Source: Cydia pomonella (Eukaryota > Arthropoda > Insecta > Lepidoptera > Tortricidae). Taken from it: a stretch of DNA of 64,000 bases. Position 1 is the first letter of the stretch. The number at the start of each line of letters is the position of its first letter. The translations under genes and the position numbers were made by a program. Where the stretch lies: positions 3,658,001 to 3,722,000 of the forward strand of contig NC_084703.1 of NCBI RefSeq assembly GCF_033807575.1, in the 5' to 3' direction. This document shows positions 20,276-31,925 of the stretch, piece after piece. The notes below the pieces were generated by a model. The model saw nothing but the letters and a program-made list of their open reading frames with translations, did not search any database and had not been told where the DNA came from.

Positions 20276-21140
20276 AACGGCACCAATCATGGGACATTTA
20301 AGAGAAAATTTAGAGTATTTTTGATATTTCACCGACATCTGTAAAATTTCTACCGCATAAAGCTTTAAAAGATGACTGTCCCATTCGTCCTTTACGTTTT
20401 CTATGTATTTAATGAAAGCAACTATGATTGGTTTCAATATAATTAACCATTTGAAACTATGGTTTTCTACTCCAGGAATGGGATGTATGGCGCCTTTATA
20501 TTTCCAACTTACAAATATCAACGAAAAAATAATCTTTAGCAGCTCTTTGGCTCTTGTTTATGGTAAAATGTTGCCAGCGATTAACAACTGATGGTAAATA
20601 TTTGTTTTACAGTATTTATCTATATCATCCCATTACTGGTGCCTGTTCCATTATAGGGGTGTTTACTATAGGAAGACACAAAGGTGTACAATAATAAGAG
20701 GCCTTTTCATGACTTTTCCTACTCCTCTACTGTTATCTGTCATTTATGCATTCATTAACACGAATATAAGAACATATATAAAAGATTTCAAGAAAAGTCT
20801 ATATTGTCTATTCATCATAAAAGCTCTTGTGCTTTTATAAGCTATAATGTTACTGCGATTAATGGCTACCAACCTAACAAAACCAAAACGAATACAGTTT
20901 TAAACTAAGTGCATTGATGGCAACTTACAAAATATTCATTTGGTTGCATAGTAAAAATAATTACTTCATAAGTCAGAAATACGCATGTGACACCCATAAT
21001 ATAGCAACACCCATAGACTACGAAGACCGCTTAGCGTTGCTTGTTAGTCTCCGTAGGCTACGGTGGCCAAAATTGAGAAAAAACTGTCCAAAAAATTAAT
21101 TTAGCAAGTAGCAAGTACCAGGGCCTCATGAGTTACGAGG
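20276..21140. other. Intergenic; one 88-codon minus-strand frame of unknown status
   Basis: A minus frame over about 20521-20280 reads KYIENVKDEWDSHLLKLYAV and similar. It has no recognised domain, runs straight into a SINE and lacks clear splice sites. Not called as a gene. Confidence 0.3.
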
Positions 21141-21142
21141 AG

Positions 21143-21187
21143 GTGTCGCCGACCGGCCGGCCGCGGCCCGGGGCGGGCCGGGCGCGT
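21143..21187. repeat. GC-rich patch
   Basis: About 45 bp of nearly pure G/C (GGCCGGCCGCGGCCCGGGGC core) in AT-rich surroundings. The origin is not recognised. Confidence 0.6.
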
Positions 21188-21285
21188 AACAAGGTATGCT
21201 CGCGCGTCTTGGCTATATACTTTTGCTGTAATTTGTTTACCTAAATTAAGATTTATTTTTGTTGACTCGTAGGAAAAATATTGTA

Positions 21286-21419
21286 TGCAACGTTGTATAA
21301 GTAGGTCAAAAAATTCTCGTGGCGTATTCCTTTACAATGTTCGCCTACGCCTTCGGCTCCGGCTCACATTGTAACTCACGCCACTCGCCTTTTTTGACCG
21401 TTCTTATACAACTGTTGCA
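21286..21419. mobile_element. Foldback element
   Basis: TGCAACGTTGTATAAGTAGG and GTCAAAAAATTC are mirrored by TTTTTTGACCGTTCTTATAC and AACTGTTGCA. GTGGCGT / ACGCCAC form an inner stem. Confidence 0.65.
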
Positions 21420-21539
21420 TAAAATACTATTATAGCCCGATGCGAGACAGGATCACACATGCGGCAGGTGTATAGTGGCGCCTCTTGCGCATGCGTTTCT
21501 CTATTAAAGGTGTAAAAGTTTAACAAAGATAGTGGGGAT

Positions 21540-21840
21540 CCGTTTAAGGTATCGTAATTGGTATCGTGGGTGAGTTCAAGTCTCACCCAAGGCAGTAATT
21601 ATTGCACTTTTAAATTTATTCTAAGCCGCTATTGAGCTCGTTCGCAGACTTTTCTGCTTATTATTTTTTTTTACAGATATTTTCGATTATTTGACATACA
21701 AAATAGACGCCAATGAGCGACTTAAATATTAATTGAAACAGTTATGAACATTCAGTGATAATCTCTTATCTGAATGGGAACTTTCTAAGTGGAACCTTGC
21801 ATGAGAATTTTCGCATGAAAGTTTTCAGAAATATTTTGCA
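21540..21840 (+). mobile_element. tRNA-derived SINE fragment
   Basis: GGTGAGTTCAAGTCTCACCC resembles a tRNA T-arm/box B. The body TTTATTCTAAGCCGCTATTG and GTTCGCAGACTTTTCTGCTT is shared with 28058-28330. Confidence 0.55.
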
Positions 21841-22122
21841 ACTTGCACGTTGCTCCGTTCGCTCCGTCTAGTGTACATGTTATCTGTGGTATTATGGCTC
21901 TTAACAATTACTTTCTGCCAGATTTATACGCAGAGTTTGGGGTTCATGAATATACAATAACTAAATAATAAAGCCTATATTTCAACCCTTACCGGAAAAT
22001 GAAAAGTTTTGGGTTTAATTTAGCCTTTTTAATACAATGAGGTTTCGTTAAGCACAAGGCAGCTATTCTTCCTCCGAAAATATAAATGTAACTGTTTTGA
22101 ATAATTTACGGTTAGTTTCACT

Positions 22123-22194
22123 AGACTTAAATTGACCGGGATACAAAAACAATATAAAAGGTAATCACGGTTTATATCCCGGTCGATTTAAGTC
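22123..22194. repeat. Foldback, 72 bp
   Basis: AGACTTAAATTGACCGGGAT is mirrored by ATCCCGGTCGATTTAAGTCT. Confidence 0.7.
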
Positions 22195-22231
22195 TAATAT
22201 AAAAATATTAAAAATAAAAATAAATATTATT

Positions 22232-22471
22232 ATAGGACATTATTACACAAATTGACTAAGTCCCACAGTAAGCTCAATAAGGCTTGTGTTGAGGGTACTT
22301 AGACAACAATATATATAATATATAAATATTTATAAATACTTAAATACATAGAAAACACCCATGACTCAGGAACAAATATTCATGCTCATCACACAAATAC
22401 ATGCCCTTACCAGGATTTGAACCCGGGACCATCAGCTTCGTAGGCAGGGTCACTACCCACTAGGCCAAACC
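22232..22471 (-). mobile_element. tRNA-headed SINE
   Basis: A nearly full minus-strand copy of the GACCGGTTTGGCCTAGTGG SINE. It runs from ACAAATTGACTAAGTCCCAC at the 3' end to the head near 22471 (CACTAGGCCAAACCGGTCGT). Confidence 0.85.
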
Positions 22472-22651
22472 GGTCGTCTTGTAATCTTTATAAAAAAACA
22501 TATAGATCAATGATCCACAGGATGTTAGTAACAATTTTGACTTATTAACTAAATTAGTAGGTACAGAAAATATACAAGAAAAAGAAACACGGTCAATTAG
22601 CCCGCGATTGGTCGCGTCCTCATCCTATTTGTGTCAATGTTTAGTTAATAC

Positions 22652-22925
22652 TCGGCCCGAATCGAAGAATGAGATACGATAACGATAAGTTATGGTTTAG
22701 ATAAGTTCTCATTTAGATATCGTTTGTATGTCGTATAATTGATAGAAGCAGCGCGATTCGGGCAAACAATGTCACTTTGACGTTAGAAATATCGTAGATA
22801 GATCTTATTGGGATCACAGCGGAATCGAATTAAACGTCAATTTTGACATGTCGTTTAGTTATCGATATTTTAAAGATCTTTCCAAGATCTTAAACGTGTC
22901 TTATTCATTCTTCGAATCGGGCCGA
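22652..22925. mobile_element. MITE, family F (TCGGCCCGAATCGAAGAATG ends)
   Basis: TCGGCCCGAATCGAAGAATG is mirrored by CATTCTTCGAATCGGGCCGA. 274 bp, non-coding, internally rich in GATA/ATCGATA motifs. Confidence 0.8.
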
Positions 22926-22941
22926 CTATCTATAATAGAAT

Positions 22942-23105
22942 CCCGGAGGTACTAATATTATAAATATGAAAGTGTGTCTGTTTGTTACCTCTTCACCCAA
23001 ATTTGGTATAAAGATAGTTTGGGTCACGGGGAAGGAGAAAGGATGGTTTTTATCCCAGAAATGATCCCTTAAGGTGGTAAATTGATATAGGCTGTATCAG
23101 GGACA
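22942..23105. repeat. Dispersed element with ATATTATAAATATGAAAGTG head
   Basis: ACTAATATTATAAATATGAA, GTGTGTCTGTTTGTTACCTC and TTTTTATCCCAGAAATGATC form a block I recognise as a common arthropod repeat. Its class is not certain. Confidence 0.55.
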
Positions 23106-23179
23106 CAGCTGCTGGGTTTACATGAAACGTGGCGTGGAAAGTTATTGCAAAGGCAGCTTATAGGGTACTCATAAGGTAC

Positions 23180-23680
23180 TGCAGGTGCCCTGTGTGTAAG
23201 AAATAAGAACGCGCTTCGCGCGACCTTCACAGTGTGCAGTGCGCCGCAGGCGCCCTGTGCATTCTGTGCAATACTTACAGTATAAAGCTATATGCCCGAA
23301 CGCGCTTCGCGCGCTTGGATGTCGGGCTTTACAACATGAAAGGCGCTGCAGGCGCCCTGTATATAAAAGCCTGTAAAGCTTATAGTCTCAGGCATCCTGT
23401 ACTCCAGAGCGCGCGTACTTACAGTATAAACGGCTTCTTGTATGTTCTTCCCTCCTTTTTCTGCCCTCCGGGCGGAAAGCGTCAACTTTGCTCCCGCTGC
23501 GCTAAACGAAGTTGCCGCTTTCCGCCTCCGTCGAGCAGAAAAATAGTATGCGCACCACGGGGGGAAACGTAGGACATTCCATCCCGCGTGTTTACCACCG
23601 TCGCCTTCGGCTCGGGTAACAATTTCACACGCGGCACGCAATTTCCTACTTTTCCTCCCTTGGGACACAAATAACTATAC
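23180..23680. repeat. GC-rich region with repeated short palindromes
   Basis: GCGCTTCGCGCG occurs twice and GCAGGCGCCCTGT-type motifs recur three times. A palindrome pairs GGCGGAAAGCGTCAACTTTG with CGAAGTTGCCGCTTTCCGCC. Several overlapping open frames exist on both strands, but these follow from the GC content and palindromes and carry no domain. Confidence 0.55.
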
Positions 23681-23991
23681 CCCCCCCCCCCTAACTATTT
23701 TTAATTATGATAAGAGTTAAGAAAATTTAAATGATTTTTTTTTTGAAAACTGTTTAGCTATTGTTCAAAATATTCGCCTTAATATCAATTTCCAGAGAGA
23801 AAATGGGGGCTACGTTTGTATGGAGGAGCAGCCGTTCCCTTTCCTCTTAAAAAAATCTCCTCAAAAAATCCTCCGCTACGCTTCCACTTTCAACTTGTAC
23901 CTATTTTCCCGTTCATCTCGACTTTAATGAGGCAAATGCATCTCCTGAAAACAAACTCGGCCGGATAACAGGTCTATTCATACTTACATTT

Positions 23992-24247
23992 CTATGTATA
24001 TTTGTATCAATGTGTATTCAAAACGTGCATTTCATTAATTTCAGTGATTGTACACTTTTGCTTGTGTTTGTCATTCATTCACCGTTACTTCTGTTTTACT
24101 CATTTCCTCAAAGGTTAACTGGAAGAGATCCCATACAGGGATAAGTTCGCCTTTGTTGTAATTAATTTACTCTGTAACTGTGTTTTTCGTGTTTTTATTT
24201 CTATGTACAATAAAGTATATACATACATACATACATACATACATACA
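23992..24247 (+). mobile_element. LINE 3' UTR ending in a CATA microsatellite
   Basis: TTCATTAATTTCAGTGATTG, GAGATCCCATACAGGGATAA and TTTCTATGTACAATAAAGTA are followed by (CATA)n at 24221-24247. The same 3' end is present at 31668-31925. The coding part is absent. Confidence 0.75.
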
Positions 24248-24287
24248 TTTCGATATCAAAATTTTGAAACAATAAAGAATATAAGAA

Positions 24288-24520
24288 ATATAAGAGTCTC
24301 GGTAGAGTACCGTTCTGTACCATTTGGCGTTGAAACTCTAGGTCCATGGGGTCCCAGCGCGCACAAGTTTTTGCAGAAATCGCGAAGCGTCTGGTTAACG
24401 TAACTGATGACCGAAGAGCTGGCGGCTTCCTCGCACAACATATGAGTATTGCGATACAACGAGAAAATGCCGCCAGCATCAATTCAAATGGTACAATTCC
24501 TCAAGGACCTATACTTCTGT
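24288..24520 (+). mobile_element. LINE C-terminal remnant, frameshifted
   Basis: One frame gives VPFGVETLGPWGPSAHKF. After a frameshift another gives AEIAKRLVNVTDDRRAGGFL then AQHMSIAIQRENAASI. This is the same family as the intact tail at 16545-16696. A reversed fragment containing the ETLGPWG codons lies at 25871-25945. Confidence 0.8.
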
Positions 24521-24579
24521 TTACATCTAAACGATACCTGAATGATGTAAGTAGCCCGCGCGAGGGAGCGAATTTTGAC

Positions 24580-24825
24580 GACCGGTCTAGCCTAGTGATA
24601 TAGACCCTGGCTATGAAGTGGATGGTCCTGGGTTCGAATCATTTATTTGTGTCAGTGATTTAGTATAGTTCCTGAGTTATTGGTGTTTTCTATGTATTTA
24701 AGTATTTATATACTACATATATCGTTGTCTGAGTATCCACAACATATAGTCGAGCTTTCTAGAGCTTACTGTGGGGCTTAGTCAATTGTTGTGAGAATAT
24801 CCATTATTTATTTATAAATGCACAC
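24580..24825 (+). mobile_element. tRNA-headed SINE
   Basis: GACGACCGGTCTAGCCTAGT, box-B-like GGTTCGAATC, the ATATATCGTTGTCTGAGTA block and the 3' end GTGGGGCTTAGTCAATTGTT. A diverged copy of the family at 33586-33855. Confidence 0.8.
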
Positions 24826-25870
24826 GCTAATGGTTATTAAATGACATCATTTTATTTTGATGTCAAAGCGTACGAGCAAACAGGGTTTGTGCATCTAACT
24901 TTGCCTTGCACAATGAAAACTTTGCGGAATAGAAGTTTTTCAAAGTCTTTTTCTCGGTTTTTTCTTTCGCTTTTTTTGGCAGTATAAAAAGGCCAGTGTC
25001 TCGCAAAAATAGGTACGACATTTAAAAATAGTTGAAAACAAATTCCACATATTTTTTTAAAAGGTCCTCTTATAATAATTAAAAAGAATAAATATATCAA
25101 TCGAAATTTCGTACAAATTATTTCTATTATGTCAATATCCTGAGACGAAAATGGGGGCTACAAATTAAAATTAATTATTACATCAATTTTTCAGTTCAAA
25201 AAGGGGATATAGGGGGGCGGTTCTGTATATATGTAGACATCAAAACAGTGAAGTTGTATTTTTACCGTTTTGTAAACATTGATGCCAATAGGGTGTATTA
25301 TTGCAGTGTTCTGCCACCAGAGAACAGCACTAGCACATATTGTAAACCATAGTGTAACTCATACATATTATGCCTTAGTTTTTTGGGAAGTTTTCACTAT
25401 GTCATTGATGCATCAAGGCGGTTTGTTTATTTTGCCTACCGCGAAACACAAATTGATTTGTTTTTTTCATTAATCCATAAATAAATATATTTCAACTAAA
25501 CCAAATAACATAAATATTGTATCAAAACTTATAAACAAAAAAAAACAAAAAAATGATTTGTTAAGATTTAGTTACCTAGTGGAAAACGTTTTCTTCCGCA
25601 ATGGGATTTCATAGAAAAAATACCGTTCTTTCGCTAGGATCGCAAAGCTATTCTTCCCTCTTAAGTGTGGCAGCCATTGTTGTACCCAGATTTTACTACT
25701 TAATTTGAAAGTACAGTCAAGGACTGAAGCTTGTACCAAAGATGAATTTATTGCCAAAAACTTATTGCTTATTAATTTCCACGTTCCATTCATCTTTATT
25801 ACAATCATTGTTGATCATATGCTTCTCTTTTTTCTTCCGGTGTGCACAGCTAAAGAGAAAACTATACAAT
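24826..25870. other. Intergenic with one repeat fragment
   Basis: Mostly AT-rich. A fragment at 25709-25765 (CTGAAGCTTGTACCAAAGAT) matches the terminus of the 17862-19326 element. No gene seen. Confidence 0.4.
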
Positions 25871-25945
25871 TTGTACGATTTCTGAATGACATTTGTGCGC
25901 GCTTGGACCCCATGGACCTAGAGTTTCAACGCTAAATGGTACATA
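25871..25945 (-). mobile_element. LINE coding fragment
   Basis: The reverse complement contains GTTGAAACTCTAGGTCCATG, equivalent to the VETLGPWG block of the LINE at 24288-24520. Confidence 0.6.
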
Positions 25946-27474
25946 ATGCTACTCTCTACCGAGGCTCTTATATTTATTACGTTTCAAAATTTCGGTGCTT
26001 TCCACCGCTGCGCCCGCTTTAACATTAGTCCGTTGGAGGTGGGACGGTGCCAGTGTGTCTACGCAGGTAGCATCCCACACTCACATCCGTCCGAGGCTCC
26101 AGGGAACCGAGGACACCCGATCAGGCCATATGCCAGTCGGCTCAAGGAAAGCATCCAGCGCATTGATCTTTGAACTTATGTAATTTGCAAATCAAATGAT
26201 AGTACGGTGTCAACTATGAGTAATTCAACATTAGCAATGCGACGTTTTACAGTGAAGGCCGACGAGTAATTTTTGTCGTAATAAGTTTATTGTTCTCGGC
26301 TGGCCCCCTTTCTACCCTCACCCTTGCTTGCTTTTGGCGTTGAGCTATCCCAACTCCAATTGAAAATCCAATTTTAATATCACCATCTTGCAGTAAGAAG
26401 ATTAATTAAAGTGCACCAGCAATGGCTTTATTCGTGGTTGTTTTATTACTCGAGAGACTGTAGGCGTCAAGTTCCGATCGCGGTGAAAAGTAATAAATAA
26501 GAAAAGTAACACAGGAGTCGGTAAACGACATTTTAAAGCAGGGACCGGTCCTGTAACCCCTTCGAGGGTTTTTGAAGAGGTATTTCAACAGGCTTTGCTT
26601 ATCAAAGCCATTGCTCAATAAAACTAAGGAAAGTACATATGGCCTTTTAAGCGTTTCATAATTGGGAGCGTGCACGACTGTCACGCAACCTAGTGTCCGC
26701 AAGTCTAGGGGAAAACGTCAATTCACTACATCTTATAAAACTACTCCAAAACTAAAAACTACTGAACGGATTTTCATATGACTTTCAGCTATCAATAGAG
26801 TGATTCTTGAGGAAGGCTTACGTATATAACTTGTTAAGGTTTTGTGTAAATTGTTTTAAATATAACGATGTTGTCGGAAAAAATAACGCTGGCTAGGAGC
26901 TTTAATCGAAAACGCTGCCTAATCCGTTTGAGCTATAACAACACAATGTATGGTGGGGTTGTTTCTCATTCATAGGTCTACAAAAAAGTCCGCGATATTA
27001 AATGTCTATCTTTTAAGGATAACTTACTATATCCATTCTTAACTTCTAGAAAAAGATCACGTAATATGTGGCATTTGCAAAGCTATTTACATGGATACAT
27101 TATTACCAATTATCAAAATAAATACATTAGTATTCATACAGATTACAATGGTCCCTTACACCATTCAATTTAAATGAGTATTTCAGGAGTAATCGTAAAT
27201 CAAAGTTTCATTTCGAGCCATATAATTGTACGAAATGTTGAAGACGCTATCCGCAGTTAGTTCAAATTTTTACCACCTTATGCGCTGGGATCGCTTTACT
27301 TACCCCCACCATGCACTTCGCACAGTCCCAATACGGGTAACCAGTTCTCTCTTCGAATCTCTGATACCCATTCCTAAGCGCTTAGTCCTTGAAGGGGTAT
27401 CAATTATAACCTTATGCCATTTTCAACTTTCTGGTCATAAAAATAGGATCATTTCACGGATCTTGGAAATTGAT
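25946..27474. other. Intergenic, nothing recognised
   Basis: Open frames of 75-98 codons occur but lack domains, family repeats and splice context. Confidence 0.35.
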
Positions 27475-27513
27475 GTTTAAAGTGAACAACTGCGTGTTGT
27501 TCACTTTAAACAC
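27475..27513. repeat. Perfect short palindrome
   Basis: TTTAAAGTGAACAAC is mirrored by GTTGTTCACTTTAAA around a 7-bp loop. Confidence 0.8.
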
Positions 27514-27829
27514 GTCACGCTGTCAAACAAAGCACGTTGACAGCAATTTTTTGAATTAGGAATCTGAAAGGAAAACCCCTTTCTAGAGCTACGCAAATTA
27601 AAGGGGTTAGCAATTCAAAAGGAAACCAAATCGTTGGAGCTATTCGATAAACGGCCTGGCTTTTTTCTGACAAAGGGTGGACGGGTCCCTGTCAAAAAGT
27701 GGTTTACGCATTTCGACTAAGGCCAATGTGGGAAAGTAAGACGGTCTATCAGGTAAGACCGCCTTTAAACTCTTTCGTCGCTTCTAACTTGTGCGTTTGT
27801 ACAAGCACTCCACTTACAGAAGGTCGGTG

Positions 27830-28030
27830 CCGTGGGTGGAGGAGCGAAGCTTTTCCTGTCTGATTGTGTCTGACTGACATACATAGACAAATACTTCTTA
27901 GTTCCTGCCCTATATCGGTCTTCCCAACCAAAATGTATATAAGTAAAATTAAAAATGGAAAAATTTCTACCTTAGATGAGACTTGAACCCTTAGGAAATA
28001 TAACGCTCTTACGGTTGATGTCGTTAGACC
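27830..28030 (-). mobile_element. tRNA-like SINE remnant
   Basis: The minus strand reads AACCGTAAGAGCGTTATATT, then GGGTTCAAGTCTCATC, a box-B-like motif. The body contains GGTTGGGAAGACCGATATAG. Confidence 0.45.
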
Positions 28031-28057
28031 CATATGGTGGACAGATTCGCTGGCTAT

Positions 28058-28330
28058 CGAAGAGGTCTTGGCGGCTCAGTTGGCAGAACGCTGGAGTAAC
28101 GATCCAGAGGCCGTGAGTTCATATCACCCAAGGCGTTTTTGCAATTTTTATTCTAAGCTTAATAGCACCGCTCGCAGACGTTTTTGCTTGTTAACAATTA
28201 ATTTATTTAACTTAGAACTTTTATGCAAGACCAATGTACAAGTTCTAAACCATTCTCAAACTTACCAAATATTCTGGAATTTTTATGAGGTAATTCTCAT
28301 GCAAATTTCCACTTAGAAAGTTCCCGTTCA
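28058..28330 (+). mobile_element. tRNA-derived SINE
   Basis: GGTCTTGGCGGCTCAGTTGG, GCAGAACGCTGGAGTAACGA and a box-B-like GTGAGTTCATATCACCC. The body TTTATTCTAAGCTTAATAGC is shared with 21540-21840. Confidence 0.6.
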
Positions 28331-28852
28331 GATTATTATGACTGTATGTTCTCATCTGTTGACGATTGTTTCATTTAACATACGGAAGGTGGAGGTGATG
28401 AAATAAATCTCCATGTACCAAAAAGTGTCATCAAAAAACCTTAAATAGGTGGCGCTACAATACCTAGAATACTTGAACAAAAAAATCAAATCATAGACAG
28501 CGCACTTCACTCCGTCAATAGCGCCTAGGTTCTTAGCTACTCTAGCGCTACTCTGGAGAGATTTGGAAGTATTATTTATAGCTGACACTTTTGCAACAGT
28601 TCTCCCATAAGAGATGTCACTCCTCTTAATTCCACACTCCATAATTTAACATTTACGTTTGGGGGTTGTCGTTGAGATTCAAGATGGCGAAGACGTCTCG
28701 AGAATATTTTTTTGTGTTTTGCTCATTTATGTTGTTCAAAGTGTAGTATTGATAGCTTATTATGCAGTGAACTATCGTGGAAGTGTGAACTTAATGAAAA
28801 AATAATCTTGAAACGCGTTTAACCATGTTTTAATCAACATCCGGCAATCCAT

Positions 28853-29008
28853 CGTGGCTTTTAGTAAAGTCCAGCTATCTCTTTACTAAAAGCAACTACC
28901 GAACAACGTCATGCTCCACGAGCACACTTAAAACTTACAACGAAACTTGACATTGGCAAAATCATCATAGATTTGATGGAAGCCATATTTTAAAAGAAGA
29001 AGAAGAAC
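28853..29008. repeat. Dispersed repeat with TTTAGTAAAG hairpin
   Basis: GGCTTTTAGTAAAGTCCAGC and CTTTACTAAAAGC form a hairpin, followed by ATCATCATAGATTTGATGGA and AAAAGAAGAAGAA. Copied at 35571-35676. Confidence 0.7.
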
Positions 29009-29149
29009 ATGTACGTTACTCATTGACATATTTCAAATGTCATATAAAATGAAACTAACTGTAAGTTTAGCAATAATAATGCAGAAAAAAATACCCAGAA
29101 CATGCGAACTTTGCATTTGAAAATTTTCTTTGGCATTATTCTTTAAGTA

Positions 29150-29254
29150 AATCGTGTCATTCAAGATGACGCGTGCCTTGATTCGTATTGTCATGGCATT
29201 AAAGGTTAGATTCGACAAATCTGCGCGTCATCGTGAATGACACGAACTATATCA
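29150..29254. mobile_element. MITE, family B, copy 3
   Basis: Inverted ends AATCGTGTCATTCAAGATGA and TCATCGTGAATGACACGAAC. The internal AAAGGTTAGATTCGACAAAT is as in 2276-2381. Confidence 0.85.
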
Positions 29255-29463
29255 AGCACTACTTGTTGCCCAGAAAACCGCGGTCCCCAAATATTATTTT
29301 TAACCGTGTCACGTACTTGGTTCTGCGGCAGACATACCAAACCCATTAAAGCCGGCAGATGTCCGTGATCAATACAACCTCGATATAGATGATTCATTAA
29401 AAAGTGGATAAGGTATCGCTTATTTACCTAACGCTACTTAAATATGTCTAACTAACATCTTCC

Positions 29464-29700
29464 TCATCTGTCAAGTTCTTTAGCCTGGTCAAGTAAATCT
29501 CTCCAGTCCGATCTATTCGTGGCTTTCCTTCTCCAACTTGTCGCTCCTAAGGCCCTGATATCCTGGTAGACACCGTCTAACCATCTGAGCTTGGGCCTGC
29601 CTATACCTCCGGTCGGCCATCTAGAAGGCGTCTGGGTACTCTGGCCTCGTACATCCGGAACACGTGCCCTGTCCATCGCGGGTGTCCGATCTTTATGGTC
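29464..29700 (-). mobile_element. Non-LTR reverse transcriptase C-terminus fragment
   Basis: The minus frame contains GGIGRPKLRWLDGVYQDIRA then WRRKATNRSDWRDLLDQAKE and a stop. The GRPKLRW...W...A...R..W..LL.QAK pattern is the standard ending of RTE-like LINE ORFs. Severely 5'-truncated. Confidence 0.85.
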
Positions 29701-30130
29701 TTAATGACGTTAGGTTAATTGTACATTTGGTTTTAACTTGGTTTTAACGCGTTCGCCATCTTTCATCCTCCATCTCAGCTCAGAAATTACGTCTTTGTAT
29801 TTTACGCTCCAATTTTTTGAGCGTAAAAAAAATCGTAACTAATCTTCATGAAAAATAACTCCACTTAAGAGAGACAGTACATATAAGCTAGGGAATTTTA
29901 AGGGAAAAAAGATATGGCGTGAAGAGATAACTTCCAATGTAAAACAACGGTTTAGAATCATTAGTTCTTACTCACGAGCGCGTGGAGTTAATAAGCTAAA
30001 GAACAACTTAAATTTGAATCCGGTCCAACCGCCTGCGAGAAATAGAAAAACGTACTTACATACATAAAAAAGTAAAAAACCGGGTGCGGGTTAAATTTTT
30101 TGTTATGACAAGGGGCAGTAATGTAGTGCT

Positions 30131-30206
30131 TTAAGGTTCAAATCTACGTGCATGTAACATGTTTTGGCAACGTACGCTTATATTATTGCATAGATTTGAA
30201 CCTTAA
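30131..30206. repeat. Short foldback
   Basis: TTAAGGTTCAAATCTA is mirrored by TAGATTTGAACCTTAA. Confidence 0.7.
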
Positions 30207-30280
30207 AACTATCAAGATACAGTTGTTTTTAAAGGACATTGTTGCTTTGCCACGTGGCTAATACGGGAGCAGACCGATAT

Positions 30281-30943
30281 GGCTCCTCTACATGATGGCC
30301 CAGCGTAGGCCAGTCCCAGGGACGCATTTATGCGTTAGAGGGAGCAAGTGATATTGCTATCTCATTTCACCTCATAGCTGCGTCCCTTCAAATATCAAAT
30401 ATCAAACATTTATTCAGCAAATAGGCCACAGGGGCACTTTTACATGTCCATTTTGACAAACCATAAATTAAAAAAAAAACAATTACAAATATCGAATCTA
30501 TGAAATAATAAATACTTTATTAGAGATGTATACTGTCTCTAAATGTCAAATTACACAAAAAAAACTATGATAAAAAAATAAAACCATAAAATACTAAAAT
30601 TCTTTAGAGATGTATAAGTCTCTAAGTGTCAGAGATAAAATATAAAAAAAATTTCCTTGGAGATGTAGAGGGTCGCCAAGGCTTGAATTCTTATATAAAT
30701 AATTAAAAGACAAAAAAATTAAAACAGACAAGAACCGAATGAAGTGTCTCACGTTAATGTCACTCAAAAGTAAAGTTACATACTTTAACATAACCTGTAC
30801 CCCGTGTAAGCTTAAACAGACCGGTCTCCACAAACAGCACCCGTTCACGAGTATGACGTGTATCTCAGCCATCGCCTCCCTCAACCTTCATTCGGGAAAG
30901 TGGCCTTGGACTGGCCTACGCTGGGCCATCGTGTAGAGGAGCC
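30281..30943. mobile_element. Foldback MITE interrupted by a LINE 3' end
   Basis: The left part GGCTCCTCTACATGATGGCC and the right part CTACGCTGGGCCATCGTGTA plus GAGGAGCC are the ends of the element at 8362-8499. About 515 bp at roughly 30390-30904 interrupts it. Confidence 0.85.
30390..30904 (-). mobile_element. LINE 3' end inserted in a MITE
   Basis: The minus-strand tail is a run of TTTGATATTTGATATTTG, after sequence with GGGCACTTTTACATGTCC (plus strand) and several AGAGATGTA blocks. It splits the MITE cleanly. The coding remnant on the minus strand is short and has no recognised motif. Confidence 0.65.
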
Positions 30944-31257
30944 CATAAAGAAACACCGATCGCACAAAAGAAACAATAGCTTTTGTTTAACAGATTAGGA
31001 TCAGGCGAAATATAATTTGAGAAAATTCATACAACAACCTTCATAAGTTTTTTAAATGATGAAAATATCGCATCCACTTTTTGTAAGTCATTGGTTAGAA
31101 CGGAGATCTCGAGATCAACGATGAAGGGGAAAAATATTTTTCCGATTTCCACTGCCCACGTGGCTGAACTCCCACACATTTTACCGACTTTTTAAAAGGT
31201 TGTATTTAGCTGGCCCCGTGCCCCGTATAAACTATCTTTGTATTCATATTTATTTAT

Positions 31258-31556
31258 TTTTTATACCACGACGGTGGCAAACAAGCATACGGCCCGCCTG
31301 ATGGTAAGCAGTCACCGCAGCCTATGGACGCCTGCAACTCCAGAGGTGTTACATGCGCATTGCCGACCCTTTAAAAACCTGTACACTCCTTTTTTGAAGA
31401 ACCTCATACTGTAGACCCTCGGGAAAACCTCGCCAGGGAGCTCATTCCACAGCCGGAGCGTCCGCGGGAGGAAATTCCTCTTGAACCGCACAGTACGCGA
31501 CCATTTAGGTTCTAAGGTGTGAGGATGAACACCCTGCCGACGGCGATGTGTGCTTC
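31258..31556 (-). mobile_element. LINE C-terminal remnant and 3' end
   Basis: The minus frame contains RRQGVHPHTLEPKWSRTVRF, LPRTLRLWNELPGEVFPRVY and FFKKGVYRFLKGRQ. It is nearly identical to 4501-4957, followed by CAAGCATACGGCC and a poly-T-like end. Confidence 0.85.
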
Positions 31557-31667
31557 TAATCTTACGTATTACATACATTTCGTATTTACATACAGGTTCG
31601 AATTCATATCTAATATATTTTGAATATTTATTTATGTTATATTTATATAAATATGTATGCATTATTT

Positions 31668-31925
31668 TATGGCTATATTTCTATTTATGTATATTTGTAT
31701 CAATGTGTATACAAAACTTTCATTTCATTAATTTCGGTGATTGTACACTTTTGTTTGTGTTTGTCATTCATGCATCGGTACTTCTGTTCTACTCATTTCC
31801 TCAAAGGTTAACAGGAAGAGATCCCATACGGGGATAAGTTCGCCTTACTTGTATTTAATTTACGCTGTAACTGTGTTTTTCGTGTTTTTATTTCTATGTA
31901 CAATAAAGTCTTTACATACATACAT
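31668..31925 (+). mobile_element. LINE 3' UTR fragment
   Basis: TTCATTAATTTCGGTGATTG, GAGATCCCATACGGGGATAA and TACAATAAAGTCTTTACATA. Second copy of the block at 23992-24247. Confidence 0.75.

Noticed and set aside
20255..20521. 88-codon minus-strand frame that could be an exon
   Set aside because: Plausible amino-acid composition but no recognised domain, no convincing splice sites, and its 3' end runs into a SINE. A protein-database search would decide.
21143..21187. rRNA spacer fragment
   Set aside because: The GC-rich patch followed by GTAACAAGG recalls rDNA, but I could not extend any match to 18S, 5.8S or 28S sequence.
23234..23668. Overlapping 112- and 126-codon frames on opposite strands
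   Set aside because: The region is GC-rich with palindromes, which removes stop codons on both strands; no domain or splice context.
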